The notes beneath the pieces were generated by a model. It was not told the origin of the DNA. It saw only the letters and a program-made list of their open reading frames with translations, and did not search any database. From the NCBI RefSeq assembly GCF_017922435.1, contig NZ_VDEZ01000002.1:372001-436000 (forward strand): a DNA stretch of 64,000 nt, written 5' to 3'. The position numbers were made by a program, and so were the translations under genes. This document shows positions 26,477-35,419 of this stretch, piece by piece (positions within the stretch are counted from its first letter, which is position 1; each line of letters starts with the position of its first letter). Source of the DNA: Thalassospira sp. ER-Se-21-Dark (lineage in GTDB: Bacteria > Pseudomonadota > Alphaproteobacteria > Rhodospirillales > Thalassospiraceae).

Positions 26477-27016
26477 ATGATGAGTTCAGAAAGCGAAGCA
26501 CATGTGATTGCGCGGCTGACAGGACAAATTTTACCGGCATTGCCGTTATCAGCGACCAATGACGGCACGGTTGATTTATCAGTTCTGGCTGGACGGATAG
26601 TTGTTTACGCCTATCCGCGGACGGCTGAACCCGGTGTGCCATCCCCGGAAGGGTGGGATGAAATTCCCGGCGCCAAGGGCTGTACGCCGCAATCCTGTTC
26701 GTTTCGTGATCACGCCTCGGAATTGCGTGCGGTCGGGGTAGAAAACCTGTTCGGGCTTTCAAGCCAGACAACCGATTATCAAAAAGAAGCAGCCGACCGC
26801 CTTCATCTGCCATTTGCTTTGCTGTCGGATGCTGACCATCGCTTCAAGGAAGCCATGGCGATGCCGGATTTTGAAGCCGATGGCATGCGCCTGTTCAAGC
26901 GTCTGACCATGGTCATTGATGATGGCAAGATCACCAAGGTGTTCTATCCCGTCGATGATCCGGCCGCAGATGCCGAGAACGTTTTGAAATGGTGCGGGGA
27001 AAACCCGGTCGGCTAG
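26477..27016 (+). CDS. Peroxiredoxin, PrxQ/BCP type
   Basis: The 179-residue product has a thioredoxin fold with GAKGCTPQSCSFRDH (66-80). Peroxidatic C69 and resolving C74 are spaced as in PrxQ/BCP enzymes, which reduce peroxides with thioredoxin. The family's Pro-Thr-x-x-Cys environment is modified by an insertion (YPRTAEPGVPSPEGWDEIP) just before the Cys, found in a subset of these proteins. ATG 26477 sits five bases after GGGAGGA; the frame is open to 26435. Monocistronic. Confidence 0.85.
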   Translation: MMSSESEAHVIARLTGQILPALPLSATNDGTVDLSVLAGRIVVYAYPRTAEPGVPSPEGWDEIPGAKGCTPQSCSFRDHASELRAVGVENLFGLSSQTTDYQKEAADRLHLPFALLSDADHRFKEAMAMPDFEADGMRLFKRLTMVIDDGKITKVFYPVDDPAADAENVLKWCGENPVG

Positions 27017-27099
27017 GGATCGCCATGTCTCGGCGCGGTTTGATCGATTGGCAAAATATCCGGTTTCAGACCGCCCGAGATTGCGCTATTCCATAGGGC

Positions 27100-28890
27100 A
27101 TGACAGAGCATTCACAAGAAACTACCTTTATGGGCATTGAGCGATCCGTCACCGGCAAATGGTGGCGTGAACGCGCAAATGACGAGCGATTGGCAACCAC
27201 GATTGCCCAGCGTTTTGGCGTGCCCGAAATTGTTGGCCGGGTGATGGCCGCGCGCGGCATTGACCTTGATGACGCCGAAAGTTTCCTGTCACCGACACTG
27301 CGCGATCTGATGCCTGATCCATCCAGCTTGCAGGATATGGACAAGGCGGCCGCACGCATTGCCGACGCCATCGAGGCGGGCGAGGGGATTGCGGTATTTG
27401 GCGATTATGACGTTGATGGCGCGACCAGTACGGCGTTGTTGAAAAGGTTTTTCCGCGCCATTGGTGTTGATGTTCCTGTCCATATTCCTGATCGCATGAA
27501 AGAGGGCTATGGCCCGAATGCGCCAGCCCTTCTGGAGCTTCAGCGCAAGGGTGCCAAGCTGATCCTGACGGTTGATTGCGGGGTAACCGCCTATGCACCG
27601 CTGCAAGAGGCCCGCGATGCCGGGATTGAGATCATTGTTGTCGACCACCACGCCGCAGAGCCGGAATTGCCGCCTGCCGTGGCGGTCGTGAACCCCAATC
27701 GACTGGATGACGAAAGCGGGCTTGGGCATCTCTGCGCAGCCGGTGTGGCGTTTTTGGTCTGTGTGGCGTTGTTGCGCGAATTGCGCAATCGTGGCTGGCT
27801 TGAAAAGAAGGGCGTTCGCGCACCGGATTTGCGCAACTGGCTTGATCTGGTGGCCCTTGGCACGGTGTGCGATGTGGTGCCGTTGCGCGGATTGAACCGG
27901 GCGTTCGTGACCCAGGGCCTTAAGGTGATGAAGCACCGATCCAATGTCGGCATGACATCACTTGCCGATATTGCCGGCGTCAACGAGGTGCCGAGTGCCT
28001 ATCACCTGGGTTATGTCCTTGGGCCGCGTGTGAATGCTGGTGGGCGCGTTGGCGAGAGTTTTCTGGGCACCACCCTGCTTTCGGGCGAGAACCCCGCAGA
28101 GGCGCAGGATATCGCCCGCAGGCTTGATGAATATAACCGTGAGCGCAAGGCGATCGAGGATATCGTCCTTGATCAGGCCATCAGTGCGGTTGAAGGCAAA
28201 TCAAAGGTCGGCTCCATGGTGCTGGTCGGCGGCGATGACTGGCACCCTGGCGTGATCGGCATTGTCGCAAGCAGGCTTAAGGATCGCTATCACGTGCCGT
28301 CGCTTGTGATGGGCAAGGTTGACGGCGTCTATAAGGGCTCTGCGCGATCTGTGCGGGGCATTGATCTGGGCGATGCGATCATTGCTGCCCGTCAGGCCGG
28401 GCTTCTGATCAATGGTGGCGGGCACCATATGGCGGCGGGCTTTACACTTGATCCCGAAAAGCTTGACGCGTTCGAGGCCTTCCTTGAAGAACGCTTTGCC
28501 AAGATCATTGCCGAAAACGACATTCGCCCGACGATCACGGTCGATGGGGCCCTGCATGCCAAGGGCGCCACACTTGATCTTATCGACTCACTTGAAAAGC
28601 TGGGGCCTTTTGGTGCGGGCAATGCCGAGCCCCGATTTGCATTTGTCGATTGCCGCGCGGTCAAGGCCGACGTTGTCGGACAGGATCATGTGCGCTGTAT
28701 CCTGACCGGGTCAAACGGGCAGGGGCGGCTTAAGGCGATTGCGTTCAGATGCCTTGATAATGATATGGGACAGACCCTGATCAAGCATGGCGGGCGCCCG
28801 TTACATGTCCTGGGGCATTTGCGTCGCGATAGCTGGCAGGGGCGCGATGGTGTGCAGCTGATCATTGATGATGTGGCCTTGCCGGTCTAG
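27100..28890 (+). CDS. recJ: Single-stranded-DNA-specific 5'-3' exonuclease RecJ
   Basis: The 596-residue protein has the DHH-family metal site in order: FGDYDVDGATST (100-111), VDCGVTAY, VVDHHAAE (D182-H183-H184), and the DHHA1-type NGGGHHMAAGFTL. The C-terminal OB-like part ends with VQLIIDDVALPV. RecJ degrades ssDNA in recombination and mismatch repair. ATG 27100 is chosen because it is the first in frame; ATG 27130 (MGIERSVTG) is an alternative. No neighbouring repair genes. Confidence 0.95.
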   Translation: MTEHSQETTFMGIERSVTGKWWRERANDERLATTIAQRFGVPEIVGRVMAARGIDLDDAESFLSPTLRDLMPDPSSLQDMDKAAARIADAIEAGEGIAVFGDYDVDGATSTALLKRFFRAIGVDVPVHIPDRMKEGYGPNAPALLELQRKGAKLILTVDCGVTAYAPLQEARDAGIEIIVVDHHAAEPELPPAVAVVNPNRLDDESGLGHLCAAGVAFLVCVALLRELRNRGWLEKKGVRAPDLRNWLDLVALGTVCDVVPLRGLNRAFVTQGLKVMKHRSNVGMTSLADIAGVNEVPSAYHLGYVLGPRVNAGGRVGESFLGTTLLSGENPAEAQDIARRLDEYNRERKAIEDIVLDQAISAVEGKSKVGSMVLVGGDDWHPGVIGIVASRLKDRYHVPSLVMGKVDGVYKGSARSVRGIDLGDAIIAARQAGLLINGGGHHMAAGFTLDPEKLDAFEAFLEERFAKIIAENDIRPTITVDGALHAKGATLDLIDSLEKLGPFGAGNAEPRFAFVDCRAVKADVVGQDHVRCILTGSNGQGRLKAIAFRCLDNDMGQTLIKHGGRPLHVLGHLRRDSWQGRDGVQLIIDDVALPV

Positions 28891-28970
28891 CGACGTGCCC
28901 CCGGGCAGGGCAGCTATGATGCTGCAAATGCTTGCCGTTATGGTTTGATCAGACTAATCCTGAAGGCACC

Positions 28971-30233
28971 ATGACACAAAATTTGCGCCCCACACCCACC
29001 TCTGCGACGCCCAAGCATGGCCTCGGATCGTTTTTGATCGTTCTGATGCCGATCATGTTGGCCTTTTCGCTTAGTCAGTTTTTCCGTTCTGCCCAGGCGC
29101 TGCTTGCCGGGCCGCTGCGTGAACAGCTTGCCGTTACACCCGAGCAGCTTGGCCTGATATCGGGCAGTTTCCATTTTGCCTTTGCCCTGATGCAGATCCC
29201 GGTCGGGGTGCTGCTGGATCGGTATGGGCCGCGCCTGACCAACGGGTTTTTGACCATGGTCACCGTGGCGGGTGTCTTTATCTTTGCCAATGCGCAAAGC
29301 GTGCTGGGCCTGATGGCAGGCCAAGCGGTGATTGGCGTTGGCTGTTCGGCAGCCTTCATGTCGGCACTGGTTCTGGCCGCGCGCTGGACCGCACCCGAAA
29401 AGTTTGCGGCTGCATCCGGACTGATCGTTTCGTTCAGTTTGATGGGCGTTCTGGCATCGGCAACGCCACTTGCGACACTGGTTGAGGCCTATGGCTGGCG
29501 GGCGGTTTATTACGGCCTTGCCGGTATTGCGTTGATTGCGGTGGTGCTTGACTTCATTCTGGTCCGCGACAACCCGCCGGGCCATGCAACCCATGCCCAG
29601 CGCGGCGAAAGTGTCGGTGATGTACTGCGCGGCATGGTGTCGGTCTGGTCAAACCGGCAGGTCTGGTTGCTTTCGGGCGTGGCGTTTTTCAGTTACCCGA
29701 CGATCCTGACGGTGCGGGGCCTTTGGGGCGGCCCTTACTTGCATGACGTGTTTGATCTGGGCGCAGTCGAGGTCGGTAATATCCTTCTGGTCATGACGAT
29801 TGGCATGATCATTGGGCCGCCGACCTATGGGCAACTGTCGCGCATGATGCCGGACAACACCCGTGGTCTGATTGTCTTTGCCGTGCTGGTCGGGGCGGTT
29901 GCCTGCCTGTTGCAGGCCTTTGTAGGGCCAATGGGGACGGGCATCGCCATGGTTTTGATGTTGTTGCACGGCTTCCTGGGTAGCAGTGCGACGCTTAATT
30001 ACGCCGCATCGCGCAAGGCGGTGGCCGAACATCAGATTGGCCGCGCACTGACCACGATCAATCTGGCGACCTTTGGCGGTCTTTTCGTCCTTCAAGGCAT
30101 TGCCGGGCTGATTGTCGGCCATTATGAAGCCGACCCGGATACCGGTTACAAGGCGATGTTTGTCTTTTTGGGCTGTGGTCTTGCTGTGGCTGGGATCAGT
30201 TTCTGGATCGGAACCCGACGTCGCAGCCAATAA
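28971..30233 (+). CDS. MFS transporter
   Basis: The 420-residue product has about twelve hydrophobic segments and the MFS loop motif LLDRYGPRLTNGF between helices 2 and 3. The N-terminal half (FFRSAQALLAGPLREQLAV) fits the NarK/nitrate or organic-anion-like branches of the family, but the substrate cannot be assigned. ATG 28971 has GAAGG upstream. It ends 150 bases before the tRNA-Glu cluster. Confidence 0.85.
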   Translation: MTQNLRPTPTSATPKHGLGSFLIVLMPIMLAFSLSQFFRSAQALLAGPLREQLAVTPEQLGLISGSFHFAFALMQIPVGVLLDRYGPRLTNGFLTMVTVAGVFIFANAQSVLGLMAGQAVIGVGCSAAFMSALVLAARWTAPEKFAAASGLIVSFSLMGVLASATPLATLVEAYGWRAVYYGLAGIALIAVVLDFILVRDNPPGHATHAQRGESVGDVLRGMVSVWSNRQVWLLSGVAFFSYPTILTVRGLWGGPYLHDVFDLGAVEVGNILLVMTIGMIIGPPTYGQLSRMMPDNTRGLIVFAVLVGAVACLLQAFVGPMGTGIAMVLMLLHGFLGSSATLNYAASRKAVAEHQIGRALTTINLATFGGLFVLQGIAGLIVGHYEADPDTGYKAMFVFLGCGLAVAGISFWIGTRRRSQ

Positions 30234-30387
30234 ACCGTCTGGTTAAACAGTGTGCCAAGGTTTTTCAGTATTTGGTCGGGAATGGCATCATTTACGCCAA
30301 GGGATTAAAAAAAACGTCACAGGGGCGAAAAAGCCGCTTGACCTGACCCCACCCAATCGCTAAAAACCGGCCTCGTTAACGCGCTGC

Positions 30388-30463
30388 GTCCCCTTCGTCT
30401 AGAGGCCTAGGACACCGCCCTTTCACGGCGGCAACAGGGGTTCGAATCCCCTAGGGGACGCCA
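30388..30463 (+). tRNA. tRNA-Glu (anticodon UUC), copy 1
   Basis: GTCCCCT and AGGGGAC form the acceptor stem, the anticodon loop reads CTTTCAC with TTC, and the T-arm is GGGGTTCGAATCCCC. CCA is encoded. It is identical in all 76 bases to the copies at 30501 and 30621. Confidence 0.97.
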
Positions 30464-30500
30464 CTCGTTAACATAGACTGACTTCGATTGGTGCGTATGT

Positions 30501-30576
30501 GTCCCCTTCGTCTAGAGGCCTAGGACACCGCCCTTTCACGGCGGCAACAGGGGTTCGAATCCCCTAGGGGACGCCA
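30501..30576 (+). tRNA. tRNA-Glu (anticodon UUC), copy 2
   Basis: Identical in sequence to copy 1, with encoded CCA. It is separated from copy 1 by a 37-base spacer, so the three genes are probably processed from one transcript. Confidence 0.97.
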
Positions 30577-30620
30577 CCAACCGAAAGTCACGACATTCGC
30601 ACATAAATGCTTGTGCCTGT

Positions 30621-30696
30621 GTCCCCTTCGTCTAGAGGCCTAGGACACCGCCCTTTCACGGCGGCAACAGGGGTTCGAATCCCCTAGGGGACGCCA
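30621..30696 (+). tRNA. tRNA-Glu (anticodon UUC), copy 3
   Basis: Identical to copies 1 and 2, with encoded CCA, 44 bases after copy 2. No clear Rho-independent terminator follows. Confidence 0.97.
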
Positions 30697-30774
30697 TCTT
30701 TTCCAAATATAAATCAATATGTTGCCGCGCAAATGTCGCGTCGCGCATCAATTGTCTTTTGCGCGATTTCGTTT

Positions 30775-32145
30775 CTAGAAACGGAATTTGTGCTGGCGTG
30801 GTGCCATCTTTTTGTGTTGCCGATAACGCCGTGTCAGGCTTTCGCGCAATTGTTCGGCAGTCGGTCGGGGCAGGTCGATGACCGTGCGCGGGGTTTCTGG
30901 TGTGATTGCGTCTGATTGCGCGGCATCTTCGGTGATGGCGGCGAGATCCCCGGCAAAAAGATCCACCGGGTCCGCCAAATCGGCGGCGTAAAGATCGGCA
31001 ACCCCGACGCCAAGCAACCGATAGCGCGTGCCATCGATTTCCTTTTTAAGCAGTGTCAGCGCAGCATCCAGAATGACGTCTTCACGCAATGTCGGGTACG
31101 TCAGGCGCATATTGCGCGTGCGGAGCATGAAATCTGATGATTTAAGCTTCAGGATCACGGTGTGACCTGCAATTTCCTTGCGCGCCAGATCGCTGGCAAC
31201 CCGCGATGTCAGGCGGGTGGCGATCTCGGAAAGCTCGGACAGGCTTGCGATATCTTCGTTGAAGGTGGTTTCCGAAGACAGGCTTTTGCGTTCCGTGCTT
31301 TGCTCTACACGCCGGTTGTCTTCACCGCGCGAGAAGTAAAAGAACCGCTTGCCGATGCTGCCATATCGGCCCTGCAGGGTGTGGATGTCCATTTCCTGCA
31401 GCTGCCCGATGGTTGTAACGCCATCTGCATGCAGTTTGCGCTCCATCGCGGGGCCAACCCCCCACATCATGCGCACTGGCTTGTCGGCCAGGAAATCAAG
31501 CGCCTCACGCCGTCCGATCATGGAAAAGCCAAACGGCTTGTTGAGGTCGGATGAGATTTTGGCAAGAAACTTGTTATAGGAAAGCCCGATCGAGACCGTG
31601 ATGCCGACTTCGCGTTTGATGGTCGCCTGAAGGTCGATCAGACATTCTGCCGCCGACTTGCCTTGGGTTTCCATGGCGTTGGTAAGGTCCATAAAGGCTT
31701 CGTCAATCGACAGCGGTTCGATATTGGGGGTGAGTGCGCGCATCATGTCGCGAATGCGATAGCCTTCGCGCTGATACTTTTTCATATCAGACTTCAAAAA
31801 CACGGCATCAGGGCAGAGTTCCCGTGCCTTGAAGGCTGGCATGGCGGACCGGACACCATATTTGCGCGCAACATAACAGCATGTCGCAACAACACCACGA
31901 TGACCGCCGCCAATGATGACGGGCTGATCGATTAGTTCCGGGCGGTCACGCTTTTCAATCGAGGCATAAAAGGCATCGCAATCAAGATGACCAATCGCAA
32001 GCTCCGGCAGTTCCGGGTGGGCGATGGCGCGCTTGCAGGAACAGACCGGGCAGGGCACATAAGACCCGCTACCGCTTTTGGGGAGCGGTCGGTCAAGATG
32101 CAGTCGCCATTTGTGATGGCAATCCGGGCAAAGCGCGTACAACAT
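30775..32145 (-). CDS. dinB: DNA polymerase IV with N-terminal cysteine cluster
   Basis: The 456-residue Y-family polymerase has the catalytic HLDCDAFYASIE (D55) and LSIDEAFMDL motifs, the fingers segment YVARKYGVRSAMP, and a little-finger domain. Translesion synthesis during DNA damage is the family role. Unlike E. coli DinB (351 residues), about 48 extra N-terminal residues carry C6, C9, C32, C35 and C37, arranged like a zinc ribbon. About 50 extra residues follow the little finger, with an end (QHKKMAPRQHKFRF) that could hold a clamp contact. A LexA-like box lies right upstream, so SOS control is likely. Confidence 0.92.
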   Translation of the reverse strand: MLYALCPDCHHKWRLHLDRPLPKSGSGSYVPCPVCSCKRAIAHPELPELAIGHLDCDAFYASIEKRDRPELIDQPVIIGGGHRGVVATCCYVARKYGVRSAMPAFKARELCPDAVFLKSDMKKYQREGYRIRDMMRALTPNIEPLSIDEAFMDLTNAMETQGKSAAECLIDLQATIKREVGITVSIGLSYNKFLAKISSDLNKPFGFSMIGRREALDFLADKPVRMMWGVGPAMERKLHADGVTTIGQLQEMDIHTLQGRYGSIGKRFFYFSRGEDNRRVEQSTERKSLSSETTFNEDIASLSELSEIATRLTSRVASDLARKEIAGHTVILKLKSSDFMLRTRNMRLTYPTLREDVILDAALTLLKKEIDGTRYRLLGVGVADLYAADLADPVDLFAGDLAAITEDAAQSDAITPETPRTVIDLPRPTAEQLRESLTRRYRQHKKMAPRQHKFRF

Positions 32146-32153
32146 GCTTATGT

Positions 32154-32168
32154 GTACTGCTTTTGTTC
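32154..32168 (-). promoter_or_regulatory. LexA-like box upstream of dinB
   Basis: GTAC-N7-GTTC at 32154-32168 matches the alphaproteobacterial LexA operator GTTC-N7-GTTC in seven of eight defined bases. It ends 9 bases upstream of the dinB start codon, where a repressor would block transcription or initiation. The sequence is seen; LexA binding is inference. Confidence 0.5.
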
Positions 32169-32256
32169 CCGTTTTGCCAAGGGGTGAAATGAAGGTGGTT
32201 GCTGGTAAGCCAAGGCTCCTGACCGGATTGTCAGGAGGATGTCTGGCTGCGGTCGG

Positions 32257-33555
32257 TTATCGCGTCGGCTTGTCGTCGGTTGGCCTTGTCGGCGCAGGTC
32301 TGACGGGCTTTTTGGCGTCCCGCTTGGCGCGGCGTTGCCGGGCGATCATGTTGTCGATATAGCGGCCCTGGAACAGGGTGATGCCAAGCGACTGGCCGAA
32401 CTTGATCGCGGTGGGTGAATCACAACGGCACAGGATCACACGTTCCCGGCCAGAGTTCTTCACCAGACTGTCCATTTCCGAGTATTTTTTGCGGATGACA
32501 TTATCGGTCATCTCTTCGCGCCAGGCGACCTTGATGAAGTCGGCCTTAAGGCGTTTGCGATCAACAAAGGACAGGGCTTCGACTGTCAGGTTGTCGATCA
32601 GAATGCGATAACCGCGTTCATGGAAATCGTCACGCACACTGAGATAGGTTTCAAGGTTTGAAAACAGATCAACCTGATTAAGCTCAATGATCACGTTGCC
32701 TTGCCAGTTGCGGCGTACGGTTTCGTCAAACTTGTCAAAATCCTTCGACGTCAGGGTGCCAAGATTGAGGTTGATCGAAAACGAACTTGCATGCGTCTTG
32801 AACGTTCGCTTGCACAGGTAGTTCAGCATGCGTTTGTCGAGTGTCTCGGTCATGTGCTGGAACAGCCAGCGGTTTGACGCCAGATCAATATTGGGCATCA
32901 GCGCGTTGCGCAGATCGGTGATCGAGACAAAGAACTCGTCAAATACTGGATGCAGTTCCTTGGAACTGCCATGGGCAAAGACACAGACCGGTTGCTGGCG
33001 AATATGTTCAGACAGATCGGCTGTGTGAATGGTTTCTTCAAGTTCGCCGAGGTTTTCGGCCGTGATGGGGTTGAGGACGTTGTTGTCCTTTTCACGCTGG
33101 ATGGCGCTACGCATGTTCAAGCTTTTCTGAAGCTTTTTCGCGCGCTCATCAAGGTGTTGACACAGCAACAGAAATTCCTGGAACTCGGTATTAAGGTTGT
33201 ACCATGTGCAAAAACCGGTTTCTTCGCTGTCGTCCTGTGACAACGGATCATCGCGGAACAGATAGCGCAGCGTATCTACAGCCGGTTCGACATCGGCAAT
33301 CGACTTGTCTTTCCAGACAAAGATCAGATCATTGTTGGTCAGAACAAAGATACGACCGACATAGAGTTTGACATAGCTTTCAAAGGTATTGGTCGCAACG
33401 CGGATATGATAATCGCGGCGATGGAACGGTTTTAGGCGCGACAGGTGAATATGTACAGCCCGGTGCCCGTATTTACGGGTCTCCAGCCGTTGCACATAAT
33501 CCAGCAACAGGTATTCCTGAAGGGCCTGTTGGCCATATTGCTGCGGTTCAATCAC
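32257..33555 (-). CDS. Degenerate EAL-like domain protein
   Basis: The 432-residue soluble protein has a C-terminal half that follows the EAL fold: FSINLNLGTL, NVIIELNQVDLF, YRILIDNLTVEAL, LKADFIKVAWR and LGITLFQGRYIDNM. The catalytic E-A-L signature and the D-D-F-G metal residues are replaced (for example DNLT), so cyclic-di-GMP hydrolysis is unlikely. A ligand-binding or protein-interaction role is more plausible. Residues 1-130 may be a sensory region. The tail is rich in Arg, Lys and Pro. It is a single gene. Confidence 0.65.
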   Translation of the reverse strand: MIEPQQYGQQALQEYLLLDYVQRLETRKYGHRAVHIHLSRLKPFHRRDYHIRVATNTFESYVKLYVGRIFVLTNNDLIFVWKDKSIADVEPAVDTLRYLFRDDPLSQDDSEETGFCTWYNLNTEFQEFLLLCQHLDERAKKLQKSLNMRSAIQREKDNNVLNPITAENLGELEETIHTADLSEHIRQQPVCVFAHGSSKELHPVFDEFFVSITDLRNALMPNIDLASNRWLFQHMTETLDKRMLNYLCKRTFKTHASSFSINLNLGTLTSKDFDKFDETVRRNWQGNVIIELNQVDLFSNLETYLSVRDDFHERGYRILIDNLTVEALSFVDRKRLKADFIKVAWREEMTDNVIRKKYSEMDSLVKNSGRERVILCRCDSPTAIKFGQSLGITLFQGRYIDNMIARQRRAKRDAKKPVRPAPTRPTDDKPTR

Positions 33556-33887
33556 GCCGAAACCCCTGAAAGAGAAAACGTTTTTTGAGTGGTTATTTGC
33601 CGGTTGAATACACCGAAGACCGAAGTCTGATCAAATCATAATGTTCTGAAGGTCTGGTTAATGGTTGAGACACTCACTTTAGCACTATTCTATGTATAGA
33701 AACTATACGTATGGCAGGACAAGTGTCGCATCAAAAACAGTGATTAATTTGCTTTAACGAATTGTTGGCAAGCAGGGTGCAAAATCAAGGCTGTATGGGG
33801 GAAGTCCATGCGCGGTTTTGCTGGAACATGAACTGGCACTACAGCATGATTTCCGAAACGGGTTTTATGGAATAGGGGATTGGCGCC
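33556..33887. other. Gene-free divergent spacer
   Basis: These 332 bases separate the EAL-like gene (leftward) from the lipoprotein gene (rightward). They hold a small AT-rich dyad at 33694-33708 and presumably both promoters. No convincing frame or RNA gene is seen. Confidence 0.5.
33694..33708. promoter_or_regulatory. Dyad GTATAG-N3-CTATAC
   Basis: GTATAG-AAA-CTATAC is a perfect 6-bp dyad, overlapping a second dyad, TTCTAT-GT-ATAGAA. It lies midway between two divergent genes and could be an operator; the binder is unknown. Confidence 0.35.
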
Positions 33888-35297
33888 ATGCAGGTATCCG
33901 CAAAGCGGACCGGGAACTGGCTGAAAATCGGCAAGGGTATTGCTGTGATCGGTATGGTTTCATGGGTGTCGGCCTGTGCGCCGCTGCTGGATCAGGATTT
34001 CTGGGACGAGGCAACGTCCTTTGCCGATGACAATTACACGGCCCTTGGCCTGCAGCAGTTGGCCAGCGGTGATTATGCATCTGCTGAAAAGTATTTTGAC
34101 GAGGCACTGCGCAAAAATCCCCAGGACGGCCATGCAATGTTGTGGCGGTCCGTTCTTTATCAAAATACCAACCGCCCGGATCGGGCGCGGGATGGTTATG
34201 AAACACTGATCGCGATGAACCCGCCCGGTACGGTTCTGATGTCTTCGGCAACGGGGACACAGCCGCGACCGTTGCGGGATGCGGCTGAATTCAACCTGTC
34301 GCGGCTTCAGCGCGGCCTGCCGGGGTCGCTGAGCATCAATGATCAAATCATTAGCGGGCCGTCGGGCCTTGGCAATGGTGCCGCGGCTGTTGCCGCCGGT
34401 CGTGCCACAAACGCGCCAATGACCGGCAACCCGGTTTCGTCCATGACCAGCGCGTCAACCAGGCCGATGGATGTTCCGGCTGGTGCAGCCCTGTCGGCAG
34501 GGGACGAGGCAATCGCCGAACGGTTTGCGATCTTGCGCAACCTGCAGTCCACCGGACTTGTCACGCCCGAGGAATATTCCGCCCGCCGTTCCGCAAACCT
34601 TGGTGCCTTGCTGCCGATGAGCCAACCGGCACCGTCGGCATTTTTGAATAACCCGCCGCCAGAAGGCGAGCAGGTCGAACAACGTCTTAATCAACTGAAC
34701 CGTGCGCTTCAGATCGGGGCAATTACCGTGCAGGAACATGTTGCAGAACGCACTGCCATTCTCGATGCGTTATTGCCAGCCCAGCCGCGCCAACGCGCAA
34801 CCCCGCCGCCAGCCCCGCAAGGTCTGATGGATGCCGCACGTCAGATTGCACGCATCGAAGACCTGCAACAGATGAAGCTGGTCACACCTGATGAGTTCAA
34901 GCGCGAACGTGACGCGATTGAGGCCGCCATTGTCGAACCGGCACAGGGCACGGCAATGACCCTTAATGCCGGTGAACCGGTCCGCCGTGTCGCCACGGGT
35001 GAAAGCCGCCCGGTTCAGGCGGCTGAGGAAATGGCAAGCGCGCCTGCAGCAATGGCAAGTGGCGCCAAATCCGTTCATCTTGCATCCTATCGTAATGAGG
35101 CACAGGCAGAACGCGGCTGGCAGATCCTGAGCAGCCGCTATGGCCAGCTTGCCCCGCTTCAACATGGTGTGACGCGCGCCAGCATTCCGGGCAAAGGCAC
35201 CTATTACCGCCTGATGGCAACGGGGCTAAGCGATAGTGCGGCAAGCACTCTGTGTGCGGAGCTGAAACGACGCGGCCAGTTCTGCGAGGTCAAGTAG
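33888..35297 (+). CDS. Lipoprotein with TPR, three SHOCT-like repeats and a SPOR domain
   Basis: The 469-residue precursor has a lipoprotein signal ending in VSAC (cysteine near residue 30). A TPR-like pair of helices follows (ASGDYASAEKYFDEALRKNPQD). Three segments of about 35 residues then repeat one pattern: ILRNLQSTGLVTPEEYSARR, LNRALQIGAITVQEHVAER and IEDLQQMKLVTPDEFKRERD, each like a SHOCT oligomerisation motif. The last 75 residues form a SPOR domain (SVHLASYRNEAQAERGW), which binds denuded peptidoglycan at division sites. The protein is thus likely an outer-membrane or periplasmic scaffold. Pro/Ala-rich linkers join the parts. Confidence 0.72.
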   Translation: MQVSAKRTGNWLKIGKGIAVIGMVSWVSACAPLLDQDFWDEATSFADDNYTALGLQQLASGDYASAEKYFDEALRKNPQDGHAMLWRSVLYQNTNRPDRARDGYETLIAMNPPGTVLMSSATGTQPRPLRDAAEFNLSRLQRGLPGSLSINDQIISGPSGLGNGAAAVAAGRATNAPMTGNPVSSMTSASTRPMDVPAGAALSAGDEAIAERFAILRNLQSTGLVTPEEYSARRSANLGALLPMSQPAPSAFLNNPPPEGEQVEQRLNQLNRALQIGAITVQEHVAERTAILDALLPAQPRQRATPPPAPQGLMDAARQIARIEDLQQMKLVTPDEFKRERDAIEAAIVEPAQGTAMTLNAGEPVRRVATGESRPVQAAEEMASAPAAMASGAKSVHLASYRNEAQAERGWQILSSRYGQLAPLQHGVTRASIPGKGTYYRLMATGLSDSAASTLCAELKRRGQFCEVK

Positions 35298-35337
35298 CAC
35301 TTCTGGTCCATGGACCTTATCTTAAAAGAATTGCGAC

Positions 35338-35378
35338 AACGCCGGTGGGATCAAAATGTTGCCACCGGCGTTGTTGTC
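35338..35378 (+). terminator. Terminator-like hairpin after the SPOR lipoprotein gene
   Basis: AACGCCGGTGG and CCACCGGCGTT form a perfect 11-bp stem, followed by GTTGTCTT, a weak U-tract. Confidence 0.65.
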
Positions 35379-35419
35379 TTCAAGCTAACCTTATTCAACC
35401 GATATCCCGGTAGCATGCC

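Noticed and set aside
28932..30233. Assignment of the MFS protein as a nitrate transporter
   Set aside because: Only the general MFS loop motif is clear; the nitrate-signature regions cannot be identified and no nitrate genes are nearby.
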